A stretch of DNA of 37,977 nt from Bacteroidales bacterium (GTDB lineage: Bacteria; Bacteroidota; Bacteroidia; Bacteroidales; Salinivirgaceae): assembly GCA_012519055.1 (NCBI GenBank), contig JAAYQU010000038.1, positions 1 to 37,977 on the forward strand, read 5' to 3'. Positions within the stretch are counted from its first letter, which is position 1. Each line of letters opens with the position of its first letter. This document shows positions 1 to 9,357 of the stretch, piece by piece. The notes beneath the pieces were generated by a model, which worked only from the letters and a program-made list of their open reading frames with translations, was not told the origin of the DNA and ran no database searches. Position numbers and translations under genes: made by a program.

Positions 1-17
1 GACCAAAATGGCTGACA

Positions 18-557
18 ATGATAAAAATAGTTGCATATACTAAAACTGTTGTGTTCAGTGTATTTCTAACTATTATTTGTAATTTATTAGTTGGGCAGAA
101 TAATATCACCTCTAAGATCAGAATTTTAAGGGGTTCAAATGTTGGCTTTAATTTTAACTCCTACAACCGAATTCAGAATGGCATAACCTATAATGATTTC
201 ACACAACTTCAACTCTATTTTAACGATACAGTAGCCGGAGGAATACCAAACCCGACATCACAAGGTTGGCAGTTAACTGTAAGAGCCTTGCAGCCAAATA
301 TTTCAGGAAGTATGACTACCTCCACTCTCCCATTAGAGTCTATTAAAATTACAATAAAGAAGAACGGTATAAATTACGGACCTTATGATCTTGGGGCAAC
401 TGAACTACTTCTTATCGATGGCCCAGATGCAACTCTCAATGATAATGTGGAAGTCAGTTACTCCTGCGGAACAGACTCGAACCCTAACTATAACATGATT
501 AATAAAGTTCCCGACTACTACGTTGTGGATATTGAATTTACACTAAAACCTCAATGA
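18..557 (+). CDS. Small secreted protein, possible pilin-like subunit
   Basis: I do not recognise the family. The 179-residue product starts with a hydrophobic signal peptide (about residues 1-26, ending in VGQ). The rest is rich in Thr, Asn, Ile and Tyr with alternating hydrophobic residues, suggesting a beta-sandwich secreted or surface protein. It contains only one Cys. Its stop overlaps the start of the large outer-membrane gene that follows (ATGA overlap), so the two are very likely co-translated. A small secreted beta-protein directly before an outer-membrane barrel with Ig-like and OmpA domains recalls a subunit and its export or anchoring platform, but this role is inference. The reading frame is open to the window edge. 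I chose the ATG at 18 because the signal peptide begins there and another frame closes at 13-15, which could be the end of an upstream gene. Confidence 0.7.
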   Translation: MIKIVAYTKTVVFSVFLTIICNLLVGQNNITSKIRILRGSNVGFNFNSYNRIQNGITYNDFTQLQLYFNDTVAGGIPNPTSQGWQLTVRALQPNISGSMTTSTLPLESIKITIKKNGINYGPYDLGATELLLIDGPDATLNDNVEVSYSCGTDSNPNYNMINKVPDYYVVDIEFTLKPQ

Positions 558-3500
558 AACATAATGTTAATACAGTTATATTATTTTTTATTTTGGTTTG
601 TTTAAAAAACGCTCCAACATTTGGGCAATTCTCATTTTTTGAAGAGCCTTATAATATGTTAGAGTCATCGTTTATTAAAGATAAAGAGGAAATTGACCCA
701 CAAACAAGTTTTTTTAATGTCCTAAAAGTAGTAAATCCAACCGACAGACGTTTGCGATTTGAAGTTAGTTTCGGTACTCCCGTGGGTTGGGTATTAATGG
801 GTGAACGAACACAATCGGTAGTGTTAGCTCCGGGGGAGACAAAGCTAATTCCTTTACGAATTTCTGCCAATGCTTATACAATGGGTGATATTGGCTACAC
901 AATTGTAGCCTCACTAAAAGATAATACAGGAAAAGTATTCAAAAACAGCTATTCATTTATCAATGTCCCCAAAAGAAGTGAAATTAAATATAAGCTACTA
1001 GAAAGAAATCTATATTTCGATCAGTACCTTAAAAACACCACATTGTCTATGAAGTTCTCAAACACTGGGAATGTAAACGAGTTAATATATGTAAGCATTA
1101 ATTTACCCCAAACCGTAACAATTGAAGGGGCACAAGACAATTCCTTTAAAGATGACTTTATCCTAAATTCAAACAAAGACACTATAGTCAATTACAATGT
1201 ACAACTAAAAAACAGCATTGAAGCTTACGAACAACAAAATCACGGATTATACGTCGAGGCAGGAAGTAAAGATACACTGTATAAATCAACTGTCTGGATT
1301 AAAAATCTAGACAGTAAGTACACACTAGAGATACCTGAAACTGATAGAATATTAGTTGCTGAGCTCGCTTTTTTAAATCTTTTTAGCGAAGGAAATCCTA
1401 TTTATGAAGGAGCATTTTGGGGTTCAATACATGGAAAGAATTCTCTTTTAGTCGACTATTTTTTTAGAACAATGGGAGAACAATTCTATAAAAAAGATCC
1501 TCTTATATATAACTACTCATACATTAAAACAATCCATAGAAACTGGGGCTTTAGATTGGGAGACTTAAATCAACCTGGAATGCTGACAGTCAACGGTAAA
1601 GGAGGACAGATTGATTTTAATCACAGAAGAATTAGAGCAACTGCTTCGGCAACAAAAAATTTTATAAGCGATATTACTGGGAAGGCAATAATAATCAAAA
1701 GTAAAATTAATAGAAGATTATCATTATCTGCAGGATATAGCCAAACTAAAAACAAAAACTACTCACAATCAAAAATGCCATCGGTAGGAGCAGGTTTTAC
1801 ATTATTTAAACACTATTCGTTAAAATTTGACTTAGGATATTCAATTACTGATAATCTTATCCAGAACGACAATAATCAGAAAAAAGGTTTTGGTGGGAAT
1901 GCCCTATTACAGATTAACTATCCTCGTTTTAGACTAAATTCAAGATTAATGTACGGTGAACCAAGTTTTGCAGGAATGCAAAGAGGCAAGATGGATTGGA
2001 ACAGCTATTTTGACTTAGATCTAAAAAATAGTCGTGGAATTTATGGTCGTCATAATGGTATTAACCAAGTACTACTTAACTTTAATAACTCTCCTCAAAA
2101 TATAGATAAAAGTATCTCTAATCATAACGTAAATATATTATACTACGCCCCCCTAACTAGTCAAGTCTCATACTCTGTTGGACCTTGGTACAATTACTTA
2201 GGAAGTAACTCCTTTTACCTATTCAATCCTGAACACTGGTTCGCGGTACATACATCTATGATAGATATTATTATTCGATATCGCAGTAACAGAACACCTA
2301 TAAACATAGGAGCAGAAGCTCGTGTTGGGGCAAGTCACATCTCTAAATACTCTACAGAGTACGGGGGATTTAATATATCAAATCTAAATCCTGAAAAAAC
2401 ATACCTAAATATGTATATTTCACTATATACAAATTTAAGAAACTGGAATTTTAATGCCGCATACTATCATGGACCATATACAATGGTAGAACACTACTCA
2501 AAATTTTATAATTATTTAAACCCAAAAACAGTACGACTTATCGGAGGATATAGAGTTCTGTTTTTCGAAAAGATATTTGAATACTCTGTTCGTGGAACAT
2601 ACTCTTATATAATACACGCTAAAACAAATCGTTTGGGGGTTAGTAATGAGTTGGTTGCTAGACCCGGTGGAAATTGGACGCTCTCACTAAGTAATTCAAT
2701 TGGTCATCAATCAACATTCGACAAGTTAACAGAAAATAAATACAAGTACAACAATTTGTATTTTGAATTTAGAATTCGTAAGGAGTTTGGCATTAACCAA
2801 CCAAAATTCAAATATCTAAATTTAGACCTTATTTTCTTTAAAGACCTAAACGGTAACGGCGTTAGAGATCCTAACGAACCTGGTGTTAGTAATGTTTTGG
2901 TTTCAATTGATAAAGATTGGGAATTGACCGACTCTCTGCTTGGAAAAGATAGACACGGAGAGTTTTATACCATGGAGTTTCTGTCTGATATAGACGGACA
3001 TGTAAGATATAAAAATATTCCCGATGGTTACTACACTGTAAACTTCACCCCTGTTGGTAAAAATATTGACAGCTTTGTGGCAGAAAGCTCACAACTTAGA
3101 TTACACCTAAAAAATTCAGATATAATTGAAATACCTTTCCAAGAAAGAAACAAAATATTTGGTCAAATAGTTATGAACCGTAGCAAGCTATCTAACCTTG
3201 GAACAATTGACATTTCAAATATTAAAGTTACCGCTGACGATGGTAAAGGTAAAATTTACTCGACACTTACTGACAAAAACGGACGTTTTGTTATTTATGT
3301 TCCAAATATTGAAAAATATACGGTTAGCATTAATAATATTTTTAGGGAACATTTTGAGTTAGAGCAAAACACATTTGATGTACAATTGAATGGCTACAAA
3401 CAATTTGAACTTTCCTTTATATTTACCGAAAAACAACGTCGTATCAATTTTGCACAACAAATTGATTTTAGTGGAGAAGGACAACAAATACAAGCCGTCA

Positions 3501-4114
3501 AACGTACTAATTTAGCAGGAACTGTTAAAGATGAGGCAACCTTTGCTCCAATTAAAGCTAATGTTAAAATTATTGATCAAGGGACTGGCAATACTATCAC
3601 AGAAACCGTTACAGATGGACGTTCTGGCAATTTCTATATGTCGTTTGTGTCAGGCGATAACTATCACTTAGATGTTACTGCAGAAGGTTATTGGTTCTAT
3701 TCCGAAGGGTTAATGGGAGAACAAATTTCAACATTCCTTAACTTAAATCGTGATGTTATGTTAACGGCGATAACAATAGGAAGTAAATTAACACTACACA
3801 ACGTTGTTTTCAATCGTAATGAATCAGGATTAAACGAAGAAGCAAGAGTTGAACTTTCTAAACTGCTAGATGTCCTAAACGCTAACCCAGGTATACAAAT
3901 TGAAATTGTTGGTCACTGCGATGATATTGAAGCCATTAACAATGTAGGAGTTGCTGAATCACGTGCGAAAGAGGTTATGAGATTTTTGGTTGAAAATGGC
4001 TACACCAATGTAACATCAAGAACAATGGGAGGAAGTGATCCTGTAATAAACGAGGCAACAGAAGAAGCACGTAGGATCAACCGCAGAGTTGACGCCATTG
4101 TTATAAGCAAATAG
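554..4114 (+). CDS. Usher-like multidomain outer-membrane protein with OmpA C-terminus
   Basis: This 1186-residue protein has a signal peptide (about 1-25). An Ig-like region of the NEW3/chaperone-like kind follows (about 45-250; VVNPTDRRLRFEV, LAPGETKLIPLRI). A long stretch of alternating aromatic and polar strands (about 280-750) is typical of an outer-membrane beta-barrel. An SdrD-B-like segment begins near 764 (DLNGNGVRDPNEPG). A second beta domain is followed by a CarboxypepD-regulatory-like domain (about 987-1070; LAGTVKDEATFAPIKANV). An OmpA-family peptidoglycan-binding domain ends the protein (about 1084-1186), with the GHCDD and ESRAKEVMRFL segments carrying the expected Asp and Arg. 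It probably sits in the outer membrane anchored to peptidoglycan. The barrel plus DxNxNG and carboxypeptidase-like domains recall alternative chaperone-usher ushers, but I see no diagnostic usher motif. A TonB-independent surface-assembly or porin role is equally possible. Confidence 0.75.
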   Translation: MKHNVNTVILFFILVCLKNAPTFGQFSFFEEPYNMLESSFIKDKEEIDPQTSFFNVLKVVNPTDRRLRFEVSFGTPVGWVLMGERTQSVVLAPGETKLIPLRISANAYTMGDIGYTIVASLKDNTGKVFKNSYSFINVPKRSEIKYKLLERNLYFDQYLKNTTLSMKFSNTGNVNELIYVSINLPQTVTIEGAQDNSFKDDFILNSNKDTIVNYNVQLKNSIEAYEQQNHGLYVEAGSKDTLYKSTVWIKNLDSKYTLEIPETDRILVAELAFLNLFSEGNPIYEGAFWGSIHGKNSLLVDYFFRTMGEQFYKKDPLIYNYSYIKTIHRNWGFRLGDLNQPGMLTVNGKGGQIDFNHRRIRATASATKNFISDITGKAIIIKSKINRRLSLSAGYSQTKNKNYSQSKMPSVGAGFTLFKHYSLKFDLGYSITDNLIQNDNNQKKGFGGNALLQINYPRFRLNSRLMYGEPSFAGMQRGKMDWNSYFDLDLKNSRGIYGRHNGINQVLLNFNNSPQNIDKSISNHNVNILYYAPLTSQVSYSVGPWYNYLGSNSFYLFNPEHWFAVHTSMIDIIIRYRSNRTPINIGAEARVGASHISKYSTEYGGFNISNLNPEKTYLNMYISLYTNLRNWNFNAAYYHGPYTMVEHYSKFYNYLNPKTVRLIGGYRVLFFEKIFEYSVRGTYSYIIHAKTNRLGVSNELVARPGGNWTLSLSNSIGHQSTFDKLTENKYKYNNLYFEFRIRKEFGINQPKFKYLNLDLIFFKDLNGNGVRDPNEPGVSNVLVSIDKDWELTDSLLGKDRHGEFYTMEFLSDIDGHVRYKNIPDGYYTVNFTPVGKNIDSFVAESSQLRLHLKNSDIIEIPFQERNKIFGQIVMNRSKLSNLGTIDISNIKVTADDGKGKIYSTLTDKNGRFVIYVPNIEKYTVSINNIFREHFELEQNTFDVQLNGYKQFELSFIFTEKQRRINFAQQIDFSGEGQQIQAVKRTNLAGTVKDEATFAPIKANVKIIDQGTGNTITETVTDGRSGNFYMSFVSGDNYHLDVTAEGYWFYSEGLMGEQISTFLNLNRDVMLTAITIGSKLTLHNVVFNRNESGLNEEARVELSKLLDVLNANPGIQIEIVGHCDDIEAINNVGVAESRAKEVMRFLVENGYTNVTSRTMGGSDPVINEATEEARRINRRVDAIVISK

Positions 4115-4196
4115 ATGCTAATCTATTGAATTCCCTTTATTAAATAGTATTTGTAAATATTTTTACAGAACATAACAAAAAATCAAAAAAACATTA

Positions 4197-4204
4197 TACC
4201 TTTG
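4197..4204 (+). promoter_or_regulatory. Bacteroidota -7 promoter element
   Basis: TACCTTTG matches the Bacteroidota -7 consensus TAnnTTTG exactly and sits in the typical context ATTATACCTTTGC. No good -33 TTG lies at the normal distance. The only downstream unit on this strand is the short terminator-ended segment at about 4208-4299, so this promoter seems to drive a small RNA. Confidence 0.6.
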
Positions 4205-4207
4205 CAA

Positions 4208-4299
4208 TGATTGGCAAATCATAGCGGATAAGTCAATTGAATGAAAAGCTCTCAAATGAAGTGTACGCGACTTACTCAAAGGTCGCGTGCATTTTTTTT
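4208..4299 (+). ncRNA. Candidate small RNA with intrinsic terminator
   Basis: A consensus -7 element ends at 4204 and a GC-rich terminator with eight T residues ends at 4299, defining a transcript of about 90 nt. It begins with a small hairpin (TGATT-GGCA-AATCA, 4208-4221). TAAGTC at 4229-4234 can pair with GACTTA at 4269-4274, which overlaps the left arm of the terminator, so two folds compete. No credible protein is encoded: short ATG frames give 5 and 24 codons, and the longer one runs through the terminator. The next gene lies on the opposite strand, so it is not an ordinary leader. It matches no RNA family I know. Confidence 0.45.
4262..4299 (+). terminator. Rho-independent terminator
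   Basis: TGTACGCGAC (4262-4271) pairs with GTCGCGTGCA (4282-4291) as a ten-base-pair stem with one G-T wobble and a ten-base loop. It is followed by TTTTTTTT. It ends the candidate small RNA and would also stop read-through from the upstream outer-membrane gene. Confidence 0.8.
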
Positions 4300-4310
4300 G
4301 CAACTAGTAA

Positions 4311-4357
4311 GCTAAAAATCAGAATGTTGTAGAGATGTCATAATATGGCTCTCTACC
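4311..4357 (+). repeat. Dispersed palindromic repeat, degenerate copy
   Basis: This is the most decayed of four copies of one element in the window. It shares the left flank (AAAATCAGAATGTTGTAGAG) with the copy at 16671 and keeps the outer arms GTAGAGA and TCTCTAC, but the inner palindrome has lost pairing. No T-run follows on this strand. Confidence 0.6.
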
Positions 4358-4388
4358 GAGCGAAAATTTAAAATCCGTGCCAGTGTCA

Positions 4389-7040
4389 TCAAGGTTCCAC
4401 AACTATTGAATGCGTAGTTTTTGAAGTGTCTGTCTCAATAACAAACAGATATATCCCATTTGGCCAATTTTCTATACAAAGTTCTGAAATGGATGTTTGA
4501 GATTCAATAATTTTCTCCCCCAACAAATTGTAAACCGTTACTTTTTCGGGTATCTCTGAAAAACGTACCGTTTTATTTGCAGGATTAGGATAAATAATAA
4601 TACCTGATTTATTGAATTCTGATATCGAAGAGTAATAATTACGGAGATTTTGTACGTGTTGCTCGATTTGTAACACGTGACTATCTGTTAAAAATGCAAA
4701 CCTAATTAAGCGCGATTGAGCGGGTGGTAAAACATCTATTTTGGCACTTGTTAAATGCGCAGGTATTGTTTTTTCTAATGCATAAGTCATTTCTCTTGAA
4801 CTATTTAACGCTTGCCACATCTCTTGTGTGGTAAAGTTATCTGTTATATCAATTCCTTGTGGCGAAACTCCTGTATCGAAAGAGTAGTTGTTAAAGCTTT
4901 CTGTATCAGACAAAATAGCCAAACCATGCGTGTATGGATATATATCAATGCTTTTAGTAGTGACCAATTGCAACTGTCGATTTGTTGTAACAACTGCACC
5001 TGTTCGAACAATCCAATTTGCAAACATCCCAACTCTTATGTTTTCAATTGCCGCATCTGTGACATTTGTTACCGTAACCTCATATATAATAGCCTCACTC
5101 AACGGGTAGTCGCTTCCTGTATAAGCTGTTACCTGATAATCTAAACCTACCGAATTCGGCGAATTAATATCAGTAAAATAAGCCGTGGCTTGTTGCAATG
5201 TCATGTTTTCTTCATGGGAAACAGCTCTGTTTGAAGTAAAGTCAGCATTATCAAAAACTCCTCTAACAACTTTAACTTCCGATTTTCCTACAATTAATCC
5301 TACATCCCACATCAAAGAGCTTGAATTTCCTTTTCTAAATCCATTACCTGTTAGCGGCGATAAATTGTGATATGCAGGTTTTCCGACATTTGACAGGGTC
5401 ATTTTCATATCAAACATATCTATATCATACCATGATTTTTGGGTAGATATTGTCCTTACCGTACTGTAATTTCGACCATCAACGCTATATGTAAAGCGAA
5501 TTGGTATAAGTAAATCTAAAGTGGTGTTTGCGTCAATAATCAGACGTATATTATAATCCTCAAGTTGAACGATATCACCAGATTGCCAATTATTTACTGT
5601 AAATGTATTATTCGCAATGGAAACATACTCCGACAGTGGCAATATTGTTACAGCAACTCCGTTTTTTGAACACAATAAGTTTTTCAACTCTCCTTTTAAG
5701 CGATAAGTCTCGTTAGGGCTAACTTCCTCGGCATCAATAATTTTTGTAGGAATATTCAAGTAAAGCAGATTTGTATCAGATACAGCATTAAACATATCAA
5801 CCCTCCCCGCTCCCATTTTGTCTATATAAGGAACGTTTGCTGGCATGGTGTCTAACCACATTGCTGTTGCTTTTATTTGTGCAGCAACTTGATATGGATT
5901 CAAATGTGGTCGTAAAGATTTTACAACAGATGCAACTCCCGCCACTATCGGCGCAGCATTCGATGTGCCTGAAGTTGACGAATAAGTATTCCCAAAAGCT
6001 GTTGAAAGAATATTTTGTCCCGGTGCAGCAATATCTATTCGGTATCCGTACGTGCTTCCCTCCCACTTGTGATCGAATTGATTTGACGCCAAAACAGATA
6101 CAACTCCCGGATATGAAGCAGGATAGTAAAGATTTTCATTACGGCTGTTCCCTGCTGCAGCAACAACCAATACACCCAACTCATCAACAACATATCTAAT
6201 AACTTCTCTTCCGAGATTGCTGGGCATTACTCCTCCCCATGAACATACAATTATATTACAACCATGCTCGGCAGCATAAACAACACCCTCATATGATGAC
6301 TTTAACAACCCATTGTTACTCATTATTTTAACAGGTAAAATCTTAACCTCCGGTGCCACCCCGGCTATACCTACTTCATTATCTGATTTTGCTGCGACTA
6401 TTCCAGCCACTCCCACCCCATGAGGATTTACATCTGCGGTCACATTGTAGTTGTTTTCGGCAATATTCCACCCCATAAAATTGTCGATAAAACCATCACC
6501 GTCATCATCAATTCCATTTACTGGATCTAAGTAATTGTACGCAATTTGATCAACTAATTCAACATGTGTGGGATCAATGCCTGTATCAACAATTCCTACT
6601 ATTATGGTGCTATCTCCCATGCTTATATTCCAAGCTTCAAAGGCACTTATTAAATCGAGATAATACTGTGAGCCTACTAACGGATCATTAGGTTCGTAAA
6701 ATAGTTCTTGACAATCGCGGTACTCTATCCACTCAATAAAATCAAACTCTTGTATATATTTAAAAACTCTACCATCGTCGGGATTTGGCAATTTTACAGA
6801 TAAAATATTCCAAATTTTTGTCTCACTACCGCGATTGATGACGTTTTTTTGAAATAAAGGCTTAACACTAAACGACTTGTGCGATATTAAATCCTGAAAG
6901 TCTTTGATATATTGCTCTGATTTAACTTTAACCAATATCTCAGAATAATCAACTGACGGTTGTCCATGCAAAACTAATGGAGACAACAAAACTACGCATA
7001 GTAGTTTTAATAGACAATATGCTACTATTCTTACTCTCAT
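4389..7040 (-). CDS. Secreted subtilisin-like serine protease (S8) with T9SS sorting domain
   Basis: The 883-residue protein has a signal peptide (1-26, ending LHGQ), an inhibitor_I9-like propeptide (about 33-110) and an S8 peptidase domain (about 145-420). The catalytic triad is Asp152 (GIVDTGID), His207 (NPHGVGVAG) and Ser360 (SGTSNAAP); the oxyanion Asn is 298 (AAAGNS). A DDDGDGFIDN loop near 178-187 probably binds calcium. A beta-rich region of about 350 residues follows. The last 70 or so residues (from IIIYPNPAN) are a type A type IX secretion sorting domain, so the enzyme should be exported by T9SS and attached to or released from the surface. It is transcribed alone and converges on the small-RNA region. 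Its substrate cannot be read from sequence. Confidence 0.93.
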   Translation of the reverse strand: MRVRIVAYCLLKLLCVVLLSPLVLHGQPSVDYSEILVKVKSEQYIKDFQDLISHKSFSVKPLFQKNVINRGSETKIWNILSVKLPNPDDGRVFKYIQEFDFIEWIEYRDCQELFYEPNDPLVGSQYYLDLISAFEAWNISMGDSTIIVGIVDTGIDPTHVELVDQIAYNYLDPVNGIDDDGDGFIDNFMGWNIAENNYNVTADVNPHGVGVAGIVAAKSDNEVGIAGVAPEVKILPVKIMSNNGLLKSSYEGVVYAAEHGCNIIVCSWGGVMPSNLGREVIRYVVDELGVLVVAAAGNSRNENLYYPASYPGVVSVLASNQFDHKWEGSTYGYRIDIAAPGQNILSTAFGNTYSSTSGTSNAAPIVAGVASVVKSLRPHLNPYQVAAQIKATAMWLDTMPANVPYIDKMGAGRVDMFNAVSDTNLLYLNIPTKIIDAEEVSPNETYRLKGELKNLLCSKNGVAVTILPLSEYVSIANNTFTVNNWQSGDIVQLEDYNIRLIIDANTTLDLLIPIRFTYSVDGRNYSTVRTISTQKSWYDIDMFDMKMTLSNVGKPAYHNLSPLTGNGFRKGNSSSLMWDVGLIVGKSEVKVVRGVFDNADFTSNRAVSHEENMTLQQATAYFTDINSPNSVGLDYQVTAYTGSDYPLSEAIIYEVTVTNVTDAAIENIRVGMFANWIVRTGAVVTTNRQLQLVTTKSIDIYPYTHGLAILSDTESFNNYSFDTGVSPQGIDITDNFTTQEMWQALNSSREMTYALEKTIPAHLTSAKIDVLPPAQSRLIRFAFLTDSHVLQIEQHVQNLRNYYSSISEFNKSGIIIYPNPANKTVRFSEIPEKVTVYNLLGEKIIESQTSISELCIENWPNGIYLFVIETDTSKTTHSIVVEP

Positions 7041-7316
7041 TATCTCTATTTTCTTAAAAATATCTTGTATAAATTGCGGTAAAAATGCGAAAAAGGTTTA
7101 TATATTTTTTAAAATTTGGCATAATATTGCTATTATTGTAAAGAAAATGCCTTTAACCTGTTTTTATATTTTGGTAATAAAAGCAAATTTAAGAAATAAA
7201 AAATAACTAAGTGGTCAAACACAAAAAATAAACACAGAAACCATAATCTGAAACACAACAGCATGATTATAAGCAATGTAAGTTTCGTGTAATCTTAACC
7301 CTAAAAAATTAAGCAT

Positions 7317-8030
7317 ATGAACTGTATAATAATTGATGATGACAAGCTGTCACGGAAGTTAATTGAAAGTTTTATTGAAAAAACTGAGTTTCTCAATCTT
7401 ATTGGAAGCTACGAAAGTGCCATGGAATCATTAAAGGCGTTTGAAGGTCCCGAAAGTGTCGATTTAATTTTTTTAGATGTTGAAATGCCCGAAATGACTG
7501 GCTTGGAGTTTTTGAATACTCTTGAAAATCCACCACAAGTAATAATAATAACTGGCAAGGAAAAGTATGCTGTAGAAGCATTCGATTACGATGTTACCGA
7601 TTTCTTGCTAAAACCAATTTCCTTAACACGTTTTCTAAAATCAGTTAATAAAGCCAACAAATTGCACGGCGAAGCTATGCAAATGTCTGGGAATACTAAT
7701 GAAGAAATCTTTATAAGAAAGAAAAACTCAACACTTGTACGACTTTCATATGATGATATACTCTGGATAGAAGCACTTGAAAACTATGTTGTTATAAGCA
7801 CACATGATGAAAAGTTTACTATTCATTTCACAATGAAAGCCGTAAATGATAGATTTCCCGAATCACGTTTCAAAAGAGTACACAGATCGTACATTGTCAA
7901 TATAAATAAAATTAAGATGATTGAAGACAATGTTATTATAATTGAAACAAAACAAGGAAACAAAGTAATCCCCATTGGTAAATCATTTAGAGACAATCTT
8001 CTAAATGATATAAACCTTATAACAAAATAA
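7317..8030 (+). CDS. LytTR-family DNA-binding response regulator
   Basis: The 237 residues hold a receiver domain (about 1-120) with the acidic pocket IIDDD at 4-8, phospho-acceptor Asp54 (FLDVEMPEMTG), Thr in ITGK and Lys in LLKP. A LytTR DNA-binding domain (about 130-235) follows, with IWIEALENYVVI and RVHRSYIVNINKI. It belongs to the LytR/AlgR group, normally partnered by a LytS/YehU-type histidine kinase. No kinase lies in the window, so it is an orphan here. Its stop codon overlaps the ATG of the aminotransferase (TAATG), showing translational coupling. The 276 bases before it are AT-rich with no promoter I can defend. Confidence 0.93.
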   Translation: MNCIIIDDDKLSRKLIESFIEKTEFLNLIGSYESAMESLKAFEGPESVDLIFLDVEMPEMTGLEFLNTLENPPQVIIITGKEKYAVEAFDYDVTDFLLKPISLTRFLKSVNKANKLHGEAMQMSGNTNEEIFIRKKNSTLVRLSYDDILWIEALENYVVISTHDEKFTIHFTMKAVNDRFPESRFKRVHRSYIVNINKIKMIEDNVIIIETKQGNKVIPIGKSFRDNLLNDINLITK

Positions 8031-9235
8031 TGAACCAACGCGATTTATTCTTTAGGCACGTAGGACAAACATCACAATCGCCATTGGGCTTAGAAGTAGA
8101 GTACGCCGAAGGAATTTATCTATACGATAAGGCTGGCAAATCATATATTGACCTAATGTCAGGTGTTTCGGTTAGCAATATCGGACACAGACATCCTAAG
8201 GTTGTTGAGGCAATTAAAGCACAAGCTGATAAGTACTTACACCTTATGGTTTATGGTGAGTATATCCAAACACCGCAGGTGCAGCTTGCAAAATTGCTGT
8301 CGGAGGTTCTTCCACCGAAAATTGAGAGTATATATTTTGTAAACTCTGGTAGCGAAGCCATTGAGGGAGCCTTGAAATTGGCAAAACGTGCAACTGGTCG
8401 ATTTAATATCGTTAGCTGCAAAAATGCGTATCATGGCGGAACTCATGGCGCACTAAGCGTTATGGGAGACGAAATAATGCGTAATTCCTTTCGCCCACTC
8501 CTGCCTGGTGTGCGTCAAGTTGATTTCAATGTTCCTGAACAACTATCAGCAATTGATAATACAACTGCCTGTTTCCTGATAGAGCCTATTCAAGGTGAGG
8601 GAGGAATAATTGTCCCTGATAAAGAGTATATTAAACTTGCCCGTAAACGTTGCAACGAAACAGGTACACTACTTATTTTTGACGAAATCCAAACAGGATT
8701 CGGACGCACGGGGACCCTGTTTGCTGCCGAATATTTCGAGACCGCACCAGATATTCTCTGCATGGCAAAAGCAATGGGCGGAGGAATGCCAATCGGAGCA
8801 TTCGCAGCCTCACACAACTTGATGAACCAACTTACATTTAACCCAACCTTAGGACATATTACTACGTTTGGAGGTCACCCAGTTAGTTGTGCTGCTGCAA
8901 GAGCCTCACTGTCAGTTATTCTTGAAGAGAAACTTGCCGAAAAATCAGTCGCTAAAGGGAAAATGTTCGTAGATACACTAAAACATCACACAATCAAGCA
9001 GATAAGAGGCAAAGGGCTATTCTTAGCTGTCGATTTGATAGAAGAGATTGATATTTTTGAACTTATGACGGTTGCTATGACTCAGGGAATAATGATAGAC
9101 CCTTTTTTGTTTCGCCCAAACGCCTTCAGAATTGCGCCTCCATTAACAATTACAGAATCTGAAATTAAAGAAGCGTGCAAAAAAATAGTTAAAACCCTTG
9201 ATATCATATCAAATAAAATATCAAGGAGCAATTAA
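8030..9235 (+). CDS. Class III PLP-dependent aminotransferase
   Basis: This 401-residue fold-type I enzyme belongs to the acetylornithine/ornithine/4-aminobutyrate aminotransferase family. It has NSGSEAIEGALKLA (105-118) for PLP phosphate, EPIQGEGG (185-192), Asp218 in FDEIQTGFGRTG contacting the pyridine nitrogen, and Schiff-base Lys247 in MAKAMGGGMPIGAF. Length is normal for the family. Its substrate cannot be fixed: no arginine-biosynthesis or GABA gene is adjacent, and the partner is a response regulator. A generic omega-amino-acid aminotransferase is the safest call. The start at 8030 overlaps the previous stop by one base. Confidence 0.9.
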   Translation: MNQRDLFFRHVGQTSQSPLGLEVEYAEGIYLYDKAGKSYIDLMSGVSVSNIGHRHPKVVEAIKAQADKYLHLMVYGEYIQTPQVQLAKLLSEVLPPKIESIYFVNSGSEAIEGALKLAKRATGRFNIVSCKNAYHGGTHGALSVMGDEIMRNSFRPLLPGVRQVDFNVPEQLSAIDNTTACFLIEPIQGEGGIIVPDKEYIKLARKRCNETGTLLIFDEIQTGFGRTGTLFAAEYFETAPDILCMAKAMGGGMPIGAFAASHNLMNQLTFNPTLGHITTFGGHPVSCAAARASLSVILEEKLAEKSVAKGKMFVDTLKHHTIKQIRGKGLFLAVDLIEEIDIFELMTVAMTQGIMIDPFLFRPNAFRIAPPLTITESEIKEACKKIVKTLDIISNKISRSN

Positions 9236-9256
9236 TTGGATTTAGTCTATATCTGG

Positions 9257-9290
9257 ATTGCCAAAGATTCTCGAAAATTCCATATATTTG
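9257..9290 (+). promoter_or_regulatory. Promoter upstream of sucD
   Basis: ATTG at 9257-9260 and TATATTTG at 9283-9290 (exact TAnnTTTG) are separated by 22 bases, close to the Bacteroidota -33/-7 arrangement. The start codon of sucD lies 67 bases further on. Confidence 0.5.
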
Positions 9291-9357
9291 TATTCCTTTA
9301 AAAATCGCAATAACAAAAGGATTAGAACATTTAAAAACGAAATAAAATACACTTATT

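Noticed and set aside
1-15. Possible end of an upstream gene (frame closing at TGA 13-15).
   Set aside because: Only four codons are visible, too few to support a feature.
4224-4320. A 24-codon peptide within the small-RNA segment.
   Set aside because: It reads through the terminator stem and T-run and has no recognisable features.
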